A stretch of 5,397 nt of DNA from Alphaproteobacteria bacterium (lineage in GTDB: Bacteria > Pseudomonadota > Alphaproteobacteria > UBA6615): the NCBI GenBank assembly GCA_013003285.1, contig JABDJY010000083.1, positions 1-5,397 on the forward strand, given 5' to 3'. The translations under genes and the position numbers were made by a program. Of the stretch, positions 1 to 5,353 are shown in pieces (the first letter of the stretch is position 1; every line of letters begins with the position of its first letter). The notes beneath the pieces are model-generated. The model ran no database searches. It worked only from the letters and a program-made list of their open reading frames with translations, and had not been told where the DNA came from.

Positions 1-520
1 TCATGTTGCAGGCAATGGTCATGGCGCTCCCGATCGACAGCAACGCCCCGAGCGTGACCGCTTCGACTCCAGGGCGCAGCATGATCAACACGCCGGCAAA
101 TCCAAGAGCGCAGGCAGCCCAGCGGCGCGCCCGCACTATTTCATGCAGAACGAACGGCGCCATCATGGTGGCGAACAGGGGCGCGGTGAAATTAAGCGCC
201 ACCGCCTCGCCGACCGGCAGCACGGCAAGCGCGCTAAACCACATCAATGTCCCGCTGGCCGACAAGATGCCGCGCACCAAATGCAGGCGCGGGCGTTTCG
301 GGCGGATACCGGCCAGCCCGCCGCGCATCACCAGGGGCAGCATAAAAACCAGCCCGGCGAACGAGCGCAGAAACGCCGCCTCGAAGGGATGGACTTCCTG
401 CGTGGCGAAACGGATCAATCCGGCCGCTATGGCGAAGAAAAAGGCCGAAATCACCATGTACAGAGCGCCCCGTGCGGGCGCCGACATGGCGAAACGGCCC
501 TCAAAGATCTGAGCGGGCAT
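1..520 (-). CDS. EamA/DMT-family inner-membrane transporter, N-terminal part (3' end outside window)
   Basis: The minus strand is open from the ATG at 520-518 to the window edge, giving 173 codons of a protein that in this family is usually about 300 residues, so it is cut by the window and not necessarily broken. The translation shows hydrophobic segments alternating with short basic loops: GALYMVISAFFFAIAAGLIR, then EAAFLRSFAGLVFMLPLVM, then GTLMWFSALAVLPVGEAVAL and NFTAPLFATMMAPFVLHEIV, followed by RARRW and a further segment ending GVLIMLRPG. The basic residue after the second helix, the 'LPVGEAVALNFTAPLFA' stretch and the 'LHE' are typical of the first EamA repeat of drug/metabolite transporters. 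Proteins of this class export or import small metabolites, and the substrate cannot be read here. An alternative start is the ATG at 487-485 (protein beginning MSAPARGAL), which has GAGGG about 10 nt upstream and a more usual N-terminus. The 520 start has no clear ribosome binding site. The gene is divergent from scoA and is not a close copy of the two plus-strand EamA genes. Confidence 0.88.
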   Translation of the reverse strand, partial: MPAQIFEGRFAMSAPARGALYMVISAFFFAIAAGLIRFATQEVHPFEAAFLRSFAGLVFMLPLVMRGGLAGIRPKRPRLHLVRGILSASGTLMWFSALAVLPVGEAVALNFTAPLFATMMAPFVLHEIVRARRWAACALGFAGVLIMLRPGVEAVTLGALLSIGSAMTIACNM

Positions 521-561
521 GGACGGCACACTAGAGCAGTATCCGCGGCGAAGATACGCCC

Positions 562-573
562 GCTGTGCACAGC
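562..573. promoter_or_regulatory. 12-bp perfect palindrome GCTGTGCACAGC, operator candidate
   Basis: The sequence GCTGTGCACAGC equals its own reverse complement across all 12 bases. It lies about 42 bases upstream of the minus-strand transporter start at 520, where a repressor or activator dimer could act. A dyad this size can arise by chance in GC-rich DNA, and I do not recognise a specific regulator's site. Confidence 0.3.
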
Positions 574-633
574 TGAAGGTCCCCCGCGACAAGGCTAGGC
601 ACCCGGCAAGGGCTGCGGCATACTGCGGGCACA

Positions 634-649
634 GGCACGATCAAGTGCC
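634..649. repeat. Short inverted repeat GGCAC-N6-GTGCC
   Basis: Five-base arms GGCAC (634-638) and GTGCC (645-649) flank GATCAA. The element sits 15 bases before the TTGACA candidate that would drive scoA, so it could be an upstream activator or repressor site. It lacks a T-tract and follows no gene on the plus strand, so it is not a terminator. The evidence is the symmetry alone. Confidence 0.25.
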
Positions 650-663
650 GCGGCGGACCCGCG

Positions 664-692
664 TTGACATGGCGCGCGCTACGGTGTTTATC
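664..692 (+). promoter_or_regulatory. Candidate sigma-70-type promoter for scoAB
   Basis: A perfect -35 hexamer TTGACA lies at 664-669. After a 17-base spacer comes TTTATC at 687-692, a weak -10 match (three of six bases to TATAAT). Transcription would start near 699 and give a leader of roughly 95 bases before the scoA ATG. The -35 match and spacing are good, but the -10 is poor, so this is tentative. Confidence 0.35.
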
Positions 693-772
693 AGCCGCGT
701 ATTTAGCCCGGTTCAAGCTGGGGAAAGAGGGCAGTCGTCAACGAACGCGCTGTCGAAACAACAGACGAATAA

Positions 773-782
773 CGATATATCG
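773..782. promoter_or_regulatory. 10-bp palindrome CGATATATCG next to the scoA ribosome binding region
   Basis: CGATATATCG is a perfect palindrome ending 10 bases before the scoA start. It touches the GGGGCGGA stretch (782-789) that is the only candidate Shine-Dalgarno for scoA. A protein bound here could block a promoter placed close to the gene, or the AT-rich step may simply ease opening. This is seen only as symmetry. Confidence 0.2.
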
Positions 783-792
783 GGGCGGATTT

Positions 793-1500
793 ATGAGTGA
801 CTCCAAAAAGGTTTATTCCGATGCCACAGCGGCCCTCGACGGCCTGCTGTCGGACGGCATGACCATCCTGGCGGGCGGTTTTGGCCTGTGCGGCATTCCA
901 GAGCATATGATTTTGGCGATCCGCGATTCCGGCGTGCAGAACCTCACGGTGGCGTCGAATAATTGCGGTATCGACGATTTCGGGCTCGGCCTGTTGCTGC
1001 AGACCAAGCAGATCAAGAAAATGATCTCGTCCTATGTCGGCGAGAACAAACTGTTCGAAGAGCAGTTCCTGAACGGCGAGTTGGAGCTTGAGTTCAACCC
1101 GCAAGGCACGCTGGCCGAACGGTGCCGCGCCGGCGGCGCCGGCATCCCGGCCTTCTTCACCAAGACTGGCGTCGGCACGGTGATCGCCGAGGGCAAGGAA
1201 ACTCGCGACTTCGACGGCCAGACCTATCTGATGGAACGCTCGCTGACCGGCGATCTGGCCATCGTCACCGCCTGGAAGGGCGACAAGGCCGGCAATCTGG
1301 TGTTCCGCAAAACCGCGCGTAACTTCAACGCCCCCATGGCGACGGCGGGCAAGAACTGCGTCGTCGAGGTCGAACATCTGGTTGAGGTCGGCGATCTCGA
1401 TCCCGATCAAATTCACCTCCCCGGCATTTACGTCGATCGTATTTTCGAAGGCCATAGTTTCGAAAAACGCATCGAACGGCGCACCGTTCGCGACGCCTAA
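793..1500 (+). CDS. scoA: Succinyl-CoA:3-ketoacid CoA-transferase, subunit A
   Basis: This 235-residue protein is the alpha subunit of a class I CoA transferase. With subunit B it moves CoA from succinyl-CoA to acetoacetate, giving acetoacetyl-CoA and succinate in the cytoplasm. Recognisable family blocks in order are GGFGLCGIPE (28-37, the glycine-rich CoA-binding/oxyanion loop), SNNCGIDDFGLG (55-66), SYVGEN (80-85), then PQGTLAER and RAGGAGIPAFFT, and near the C-terminus RKTARNFNAPMA and DLDPDQIHLPGIYVDRI. The length is normal for bacterial ScoA. I chose the ATG at 793 because the protein then begins MSDSKKVYSDA, close to the usual ScoA N-terminus; the upstream extension to a TTG at 664 is arginine-rich and unlike the family. 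The ribosome binding site (GGGGCGGA, 782-789) is weak. ScoB follows 47 bases downstream on the same strand. The related 3-oxoadipate CoA-transferase (PcaI) shares the fold, but the SYVGEN and PQGTLAER context fits ScoA better. Confidence 0.95.
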   Translation: MSDSKKVYSDATAALDGLLSDGMTILAGGFGLCGIPEHMILAIRDSGVQNLTVASNNCGIDDFGLGLLLQTKQIKKMISSYVGENKLFEEQFLNGELELEFNPQGTLAERCRAGGAGIPAFFTKTGVGTVIAEGKETRDFDGQTYLMERSLTGDLAIVTAWKGDKAGNLVFRKTARNFNAPMATAGKNCVVEVEHLVEVGDLDPDQIHLPGIYVDRIFEGHSFEKRIERRTVRDA

Positions 1501-1508
1501 TCGGCCCG

Positions 1509-1530
1509 GACGCAAAGACCGACGCAAAGA
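1509..1530 (+). repeat. 10-bp direct repeat GACGCAAAGA in the scoA-scoB gap
   Basis: GACGCAAAGA occurs at 1509-1518 and again at 1521-1530, a perfect 10-base repeat with a 12-base period just upstream of the scoB ribosome binding site. It looks like a small tandem duplication in the spacer. No function is evident. Confidence 0.6.
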
Positions 1531-1534
1531 TAAT

Positions 1535-1540
1535 AAGGAG
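1535..1540 (+). promoter_or_regulatory. Strong Shine-Dalgarno AAGGAG for scoB
   Basis: AAGGAG lies seven bases before the ATG at 1548, an optimal spacing, and fixes the scoB start. It is much stronger than the site in front of scoA, so scoB does not need coupling to scoA translation. Confidence 0.85.
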
Positions 1541-1547
1541 ACAGAAA

Positions 1548-2177
1548 ATGGCTTGGACACGCGATCAGATGTGCGAACGCGCGGCGTTGGAACTGGAAGA
1601 CGGATACTATGTCAATCTGGGGATCGGCATGCCAACGCTGGTCGCTAACTTTGTCCCCGACGACATGCAAGTGACCTTCCAGTCGGAGAACGGCATGCTC
1701 GGCATGGGCGCCTTTCCGCTGGATAACGAGGTCGACGCCGACCTGATCAACGCCGGCAAGCAGACCATCACCGAGCTACCGGAATCGGTCTATTTCGACA
1801 GCGCCACCTCCTTCGCCATGATCCGCGGCGGCCATATCAACGTCTCGATCCTCGGCGCATTGCAGGTGGCGCAGAACGGCGATCTCGCCAACTGGATGAT
1901 CCCGGGCAAGATGGTCAAGGGCATGGGCGGCGCCATGGATTTGGTCGCCGGCGTCAAGCGTGTGGTGGTGTTGATGGACCACAACGCCAAGGACGGCTCG
2001 CCCAAGCTGCTCAAGCAGTGCGATCTGCCGCTGACCGGCGCCGGCGTTGTCGATATGGTGGTTACCGACCTCGGCGTGTTCGAGATCGATAGTGAAGGTA
2101 TGCATCTGCGCGAGGTGGCGCCCGGCGTCAGCGTCGACGAAATTCGCGAGCGCACCGACGCCGAATTCGTCCACTAG
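1548..2177 (+). CDS. scoB: Succinyl-CoA:3-ketoacid CoA-transferase, subunit B
   Basis: This 209-residue protein is the beta, catalytic-glutamate-bearing subunit that pairs with ScoA. The key motif is SENGMLGMG (46-54). By family knowledge Glu47 is the residue that forms the covalent glutamyl-CoA thioester intermediate. Other family blocks are YYVNLGIGMPTLVANFVP (20-37), NAGKQTITELP, SFAMIRGGHINVSILGALQV, the NWMIPGKMVKGMGGAMDLV stretch, VVVLMDHNAKDGSPKLL and CDLPLTGAGVVDMVVTDLGVF. All the expected blocks are present and the length is typical, so it should be active. The start is set by AAGGAG seven bases upstream. It forms an operon with scoA (47-base gap). The pair would let the cell use acetoacetate, for example from PHB turnover, ketone bodies or leucine breakdown, though neither a thiolase nor a 3-hydroxybutyrate dehydrogenase is in view. 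3-Oxoadipate CoA-transferase subunit B (PcaJ) is the main alternative. Confidence 0.96.
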   Translation: MAWTRDQMCERAALELEDGYYVNLGIGMPTLVANFVPDDMQVTFQSENGMLGMGAFPLDNEVDADLINAGKQTITELPESVYFDSATSFAMIRGGHINVSILGALQVAQNGDLANWMIPGKMVKGMGGAMDLVAGVKRVVVLMDHNAKDGSPKLLKQCDLPLTGAGVVDMVVTDLGVFEIDSEGMHLREVAPGVSVDEIRERTDAEFVH

Positions 2178-2189
2178 CGGCCCAATCGT

Positions 2190-2230
2190 CGTCGTGTGCG
2201 GCAGACAATGCGTGATCTGCTGACACGACG
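2190..2230 (+). terminator. Imperfect stem-loop after scoB, possible weak terminator or mRNA-processing hairpin
   Basis: Arms CGTCGTGT (2190-2197) and ACACGACG (2223-2230) are exact reverse complements. Inside them GCAGA (2201-2205) pairs with TCTGC (2216-2220) around a 10-base loop, giving 13 base pairs interrupted by a small internal loop. It begins 13 bases after the scoB stop. No T-tract follows, so it is not a classical intrinsic terminator. It may protect the scoAB message 3' end or attenuate read-through into the transporter genes. Confidence 0.4.
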
Positions 2231-2255
2231 CCTGGCCGGACAATAGCGGCCCCTG

Positions 2256-3170
2256 ATGGCCGCGCCCCGTAATGAATCCAAGCTCGGTCTGGCGGCCGGT
2301 CTGGCGGTGCTGTTCATCTTTGCCGGCACCCTGGTGGTGTCGCGCATGGGCGCCATCAACACGCTGACGATTTACGACGTCACCGCCCTGCGCTTCGGCA
2401 TCGCCGCGATCTGCGTCCTGCCCTTTCTGGGTAAGGTCGACTGGTCCCAACTCACCTGGCGGCGTTCGGCGACCCTGGCGATCGTCGGCGGCGCGGTGTT
2501 CGCGCTGTTCCTGCTCGGCGGCTTCGTCTTCGCGCCGGTGGCTCATGGCGGCATCGTCGTCAATGGCGCCATGCCGATCTTCGCCGCGTTGATGACCTGG
2601 TTTCTGTTCCAAGAAGGCCTGGGCCGCTGGCGCATGGCGGGGATCGCGCTGATCGTCGTCGGCGTCGCGGCGACCGGCTGGGACGCGCTGGAATTCGGCG
2701 CCCCCGGACAGTGGCGCGGCCATTTGCTGTTTCTCGGGGCGGCGGCCTGTAATTCGGGCTTTCTCACCGCCGTGCGCGGCTGGCGCATCGGCGCGCTGGA
2801 AGCCCTAACCGCCGTGATGGGATTAAACGCGCTGATATATCTGCCGATCTGGTTGCTGTTCCTGCCCTCCGCCTTGGGCCAGGCGCCGTGGCAGGAGATC
2901 GCGCTACAGGGTATCTATCAGGGCGTTATCGCCGGCTTCGGCGCCGGCTTCATGATCGCCTATGCCGCCCGCACCCTGGGCTCGACCCGTCAGGCGGCCG
3001 TCATGTCCGGCGCACCGGCCCTGGCGCTTCTCATGGCGATTCCCCTGCTCGGCGAGATCCCGACCTGGATCAGCATCGCCGGCGTGGTCATCGTCACCGC
3101 CGGCATACTGGTAACGCTGGGTCCCCGCCTGTTCCGCCCGACGCCCCGCACCGAACCGGGCCCATCGTGA
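2256..3170 (+). CDS. EamA/DMT-family transporter, first of a tandem pair
   Basis: This 304-residue protein has about ten hydrophobic helices arranged as two EamA repeats, the standard layout and length for a drug/metabolite transporter of the inner membrane. In the first repeat, YDVTALRFG (40-48) and NGAMPIFAALMTW followed by FQEGLG (103-123) are visible. The second repeat carries SGAPALALLMAIPLLGE (251-267), equivalent to the family's conserved 'P..A.....GE' helix. Basic residues fall at the N-terminus, WRR (68-70), GRWR (123-126), RGWR (174-177), ARTLGSTR (238-245) and the C-terminal tail, which predicts both ends in the cytoplasm. The ATG at 2256 follows an in-frame TAG at 2244-2246, so the start is nearly forced, although no clear Shine-Dalgarno is seen. 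It lies 78 bases after scoB on the same strand, with a hairpin between. Its TGA overlaps the next gene's GTG. The substrate is unknown; the family includes amino-acid and other metabolite exporters. Confidence 0.93.
   Translation: MAAPRNESKLGLAAGLAVLFIFAGTLVVSRMGAINTLTIYDVTALRFGIAAICVLPFLGKVDWSQLTWRRSATLAIVGGAVFALFLLGGFVFAPVAHGGIVVNGAMPIFAALMTWFLFQEGLGRWRMAGIALIVVGVAATGWDALEFGAPGQWRGHLLFLGAAACNSGFLTAVRGWRIGALEALTAVMGLNALIYLPIWLLFLPSALGQAPWQEIALQGIYQGVIAGFGAGFMIAYAARTLGSTRQAAVMSGAPALALLMAIPLLGEIPTWISIAGVVIVTAGILVTLGPRLFRPTPRTEPGPS
3167..3170 (+). promoter_or_regulatory. GTGA stop/start overlap coupling the two transporters
   Basis: The second transporter's GTG start (3167-3169) overlaps the first one's TGA stop (3168-3170). 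No Shine-Dalgarno precedes the GTG, so re-initiation by the terminating ribosome is the likely mode and would keep the two proteins in fixed ratio. The start is inferred from alignment to the upstream paralogue, which places both N-termini at the same residue. Confidence 0.8.
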
Positions 3171-4069
3171 ATTCCGGCCAGCCGAATTATCTGATCGGGC
3201 TGACCTGCGGCCTAGCGGTCCCGTTCATCTGGGGCGCTTGGATCGTCGCCTCGCGCTTCGGCGTCACCCATGCGCTGACCGCCTATGATGTGAGCGCGCT
3301 CAGGGTCGGGGTGGGCAGTCTAGTCGTCCTGCCGATCCTGCTGACCCGTGGCCTTAGCGGTTTGGCGCTGGGCCGCGCCTTTATCATTTCGGTCGGCGCC
3401 GGCGCGCCCTTCGCGCTGACCTCCTTTACCGGCATGTCCTTGGCGCCGGTCGCCCACGCCGGGGTGCTGACCAACGGTTCCATGCCGATCTTCGCGGCGA
3501 TCCTCGGGGTGTTTTGGCTGCGCGAGCGCCCCGGCCCGCAACGGCTGGTCGCCATCGCTCTGATTATCGTCGGCGGATTGCTGATCGGCGGCGATAGTTT
3601 CACCGGTACTGCCGCACCGCTGCAGTGGCTGGGCGATATTTTGCTGGTCGCCGCCGGGGGCATATTCGCGCTGTATATGACCGCGCTGCGCAAATGGCAG
3701 CCGGAGATAATGCAAACCATCGTCGCGGTGCCGGTGGTCAGCGCCGTGCTTTACATACCCATTTGGGCGCTGTTCCTGCCGTCCAGCCTGTTGCGCGCCG
3801 AAAGCTTTCCGCCCTGGCCCGAGGTCGCCCTGCAGGCAGGCTTCCAGGGCGTCATCGCCAGCGTCATCGTCGTCATGCTGCTGACCCGCGCCACAAGGTC
3901 GGTCGGCGCGACGACCATCGCGGTTTTCCTCTCCGGCGCGCCGGCGCTGGCGGTTGTGTTCGGTATTTTTCTGCTCGACGAGCTGCCCACACTGCTCGCC
4001 TGGGCCGGCCTCGCGGTCACCACTGTCGGCATGGTGTTGGCGGTCGAGCGCCGCAAAGCGACTGCCTAG
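3167..4069 (+). CDS. EamA/DMT-family transporter, second of a tandem pair
   Basis: This 300-residue, roughly ten-helix transporter is a clear paralogue of the preceding gene. The two align without gaps at landmark positions: YDV at 40-42, Arg46, NG.MPIFAA at 103-111 and Glu120. By hand count 21 of 40 residues are identical over 11-50. Later, YIPIWALFLPS (196-206) matches YLPIWLLFLPS of the neighbour, shifted by one. The second repeat has FLSGAPALAVVFGIFLLDELPT (255-275). Basic loops (RGL..LGR, RERPGPQR, RKW, TRATR, ERRK at the end) give the same cytoplasmic-ends topology as its partner. The start is GTG at 3167. The open frame continues upstream to about 2888, but there it only shadows the first transporter and reads as arginine-rich nonsense. 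It converges with the methyltransferase gene. The pair may be two exporters of related substrates or a hetero-oligomer; the sequence does not decide. Confidence 0.93.
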   Translation: MNSGQPNYLIGLTCGLAVPFIWGAWIVASRFGVTHALTAYDVSALRVGVGSLVVLPILLTRGLSGLALGRAFIISVGAGAPFALTSFTGMSLAPVAHAGVLTNGSMPIFAAILGVFWLRERPGPQRLVAIALIIVGGLLIGGDSFTGTAAPLQWLGDILLVAAGGIFALYMTALRKWQPEIMQTIVAVPVVSAVLYIPIWALFLPSSLLRAESFPPWPEVALQAGFQGVIASVIVVMLLTRATRSVGATTIAVFLSGAPALAVVFGIFLLDELPTLLAWAGLAVTTVGMVLAVERRKATA

Positions 4070-5328
4070 CCGACCGGCAAGCGCAGCACCATGCGGTTGA
4101 TGGCGTTCATCACGCCGTAGAATTTGTCGAACTGGCTCTTGAAGGCGTCATAGTCCAGGTCGGCCCGTTTCGCCTGGATCGCCCCGTGGATCGCCGCCAG
4201 ATCGCGTTGGCCGTCGCACAGCGCCGCTATGGCGCGGGCCAGGGGGGGCATCAGCATATACAGCTTATGGCCTTCGGTCGCGACGCTGATCTTACCGCCC
4301 GCCGGCATTTGCTGGGCCGCCTGCTCGGCCGTCAAACCGATCAGAGTTGGGATCGCCGCCGGGCTGTCAGGGTTTGGCGGCGATCGTGAATTATCCGCCC
4401 GCACGGCGTAGAAAACATGCATCTTTTGGTTGCCCAAAAAGAGCTCGGCAAAGGCGGCGCGCGCCAGCGGATCGAGCGCCGCCAAGGTCTTCTTCAGTTG
4501 CGGGTCGCGAACCAGATAGAGCGGATCGTAGCGATAGGGTTCGAGGAATGTGACCAGACGCAATCCAGCGCTCGCCACAAGGTCGATAACTTCCGGCACC
4601 CGGTAGGCCCGGTCACGGGCGTGGAGAAAAATATCGTAGAGCCCCGGATCGCCGCCATCCTGATGGTCGCTCACCAGCCGGTTTCGGTTGATCCAGGCTG
4701 TCGGCGGCAGATTTTCGATCAAGCGGCGAGTCGTCGCGACCCTGTCCTGGTCGTCGCACTCGCCCGGCGGCGCCAGCACGCCCATCATTTCCTGCACGTG
4801 ATAGACGCCGATACGGCCCAGCGCCCCATAGACCATGACGCCGATGCCGCCATCGGGCGCCAGCACATTCGTCAGCGCCGCCAAGCCGGCATTGGGGTCT
4901 TCCAAATGGTGTAGAACGCCGCAGCAATCGATGTAGTCCCAGGGCCCCGGCGCAATCTCGGCGACATCCAACAACGAGCCGCGCACAAAGCGGATGTTGG
5001 TCAGCCCGCGTATCTTCGCCCGCTCCTCGGCGATCGCCTGACTGTGTTCGCTTTGGTCCAGATGGACCACCTCGCCCGGCACACTAACGTCGGTCATTTG
5101 CTGGGCCAGCATGATGGCGCCATCGCCCGTTCCCCCGCCGGCGACCAATACCGACAGCGGCTTCGACAAATCGCGCCGGCCGCCGAACACATAATGGTTG
5201 ATCTCGGCCAGTTGGCTCGGCGAACCGACAATCAGCCGCTTTTTCTCGTCTGCCGGTTTGCGTTCGGGATAGGGGTAGGCCTCGTACTGCGATTGGACCA
5301 GTTGATCGCGGCGGCCAGAATCAGACAT
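4066..5328 (-). CDS. Class I SAM-dependent methyltransferase with C-terminal accessory region
   Basis: This 420-residue cytoplasmic protein has a Rossmann-type methyltransferase domain. Motif I is VLVAGGGTGDG (60-70), the acidic residue at the end of strand 2 is Asp91 in HLDQS, and the motif II/III region is WDYIDCCGVLHHLEDP (130-145). A motif Y..YPYPERKP (15-25) precedes it. Similar 'NPYPRW'-like motifs occur ahead of the SAM domain in TPR-linked and related orphan methyltransferases. After the catalytic domain come about 150 residues with helical character (YRVPEVIDLVASAGLRLVTF, then QLKKTLAALDPLARAAFAELF). A final block, about 345-420, contains LARAIAALCDGQRDLAAIHGAI, resembling the small helical 'LL.G..T..EI' domains seen in PqqD-like or winged-helix modules. 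The methyl acceptor is unknown. The start at 5328 retains the YPYP motif, but no Shine-Dalgarno is visible. The gene lies 25 bases after another minus-strand gene and is probably co-transcribed with it. Its stop overlaps that of the convergent transporter. Confidence 0.9.
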   Translation of the reverse strand: MSDSGRRDQLVQSQYEAYPYPERKPADEKKRLIVGSPSQLAEINHYVFGGRRDLSKPLSVLVAGGGTGDGAIMLAQQMTDVSVPGEVVHLDQSEHSQAIAEERAKIRGLTNIRFVRGSLLDVAEIAPGPWDYIDCCGVLHHLEDPNAGLAALTNVLAPDGGIGVMVYGALGRIGVYHVQEMMGVLAPPGECDDQDRVATTRRLIENLPPTAWINRNRLVSDHQDGGDPGLYDIFLHARDRAYRVPEVIDLVASAGLRLVTFLEPYRYDPLYLVRDPQLKKTLAALDPLARAAFAELFLGNQKMHVFYAVRADNSRSPPNPDSPAAIPTLIGLTAEQAAQQMPAGGKISVATEGHKLYMLMPPLARAIAALCDGQRDLAAIHGAIQAKRADLDYDAFKSQFDKFYGVMNAINRMVLRLPVG

Positions 5329-5347
5329 GGGCTGGGTCAGACATGGG
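5321..5347. repeat. 11-bp direct repeat spanning the methyltransferase start
   Basis: TCAGACATGGG occurs at 5321-5331 and again at 5337-5347, with a 16-base period. On the minus strand each copy contains an ATG followed by TCTGA. The first copy (5344-5342) would begin a seven-codon reading frame that stops at 5323-5321, overlapping the true start at 5328-5326. It looks like a small tandem duplication of the start region, and the 16-base period puts the two ATGs in different frames. Confidence 0.6.
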
Positions 5348-5353
5348 TGGCCG

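Larger units (their letters stand above)
521..792. other. Divergent intergenic control region between EamA gene and scoA
   Basis: About 270 bases separate the divergent starts of the minus-strand transporter (520) and scoA (793). I see no convincing gene: the open frames crossing it are arginine-rich or low-information and lack ribosome binding sites. The region holds a 12-bp palindrome (562-573), a GGCAC/GTGCC inverted repeat (634-649), a TTGACA promoter candidate (664-692), a CTGCGG direct repeat spaced one helical turn apart (613-618 and 623-628), and a CGATATATCG palindrome (773-782). It most likely carries promoters for both directions. I could not find a good minus-strand promoter for the transporter. 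Confidence 0.6.

Noticed and set aside
3..598. Plus-strand open frames over the 5' transporter
   Set aside because: The minus strand reads a clear EamA protein here; the plus-strand translations are R/A/H-rich shadows.
531..716. Possible small gene (61 codons) on the minus strand in the intergenic region
   Set aside because: There is no ribosome binding site and no recognisable motif, and the composition resembles random GC-rich translation.
664..792. N-terminal extension of scoA from a TTG at 664
   Set aside because: The extra 43 residues are arginine-rich and unlike ScoA N-termini; the TTG is better read as part of a TTGACA -35 element.
703..1560. Long open frame antisense to scoA (285 codons)
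   Set aside because: It lies entirely across scoA, has no recognisable domain, and is explained by GC-rich third positions of the sense gene keeping the reverse frame open.
1776..2723. Antisense open frame of 315 codons over scoB and the first transporter
   Set aside because: It is rich in H, Q, D, R and A with low-complexity runs, crosses two well-supported genes, and has no family resemblance.
2888..3166. Ninety-three-codon upstream extension of the second transporter
   Set aside because: It is an out-of-frame reading of the first transporter, arginine- and histidine-rich, while the GTG at 3167 aligns exactly with the paralogue's N-terminus.
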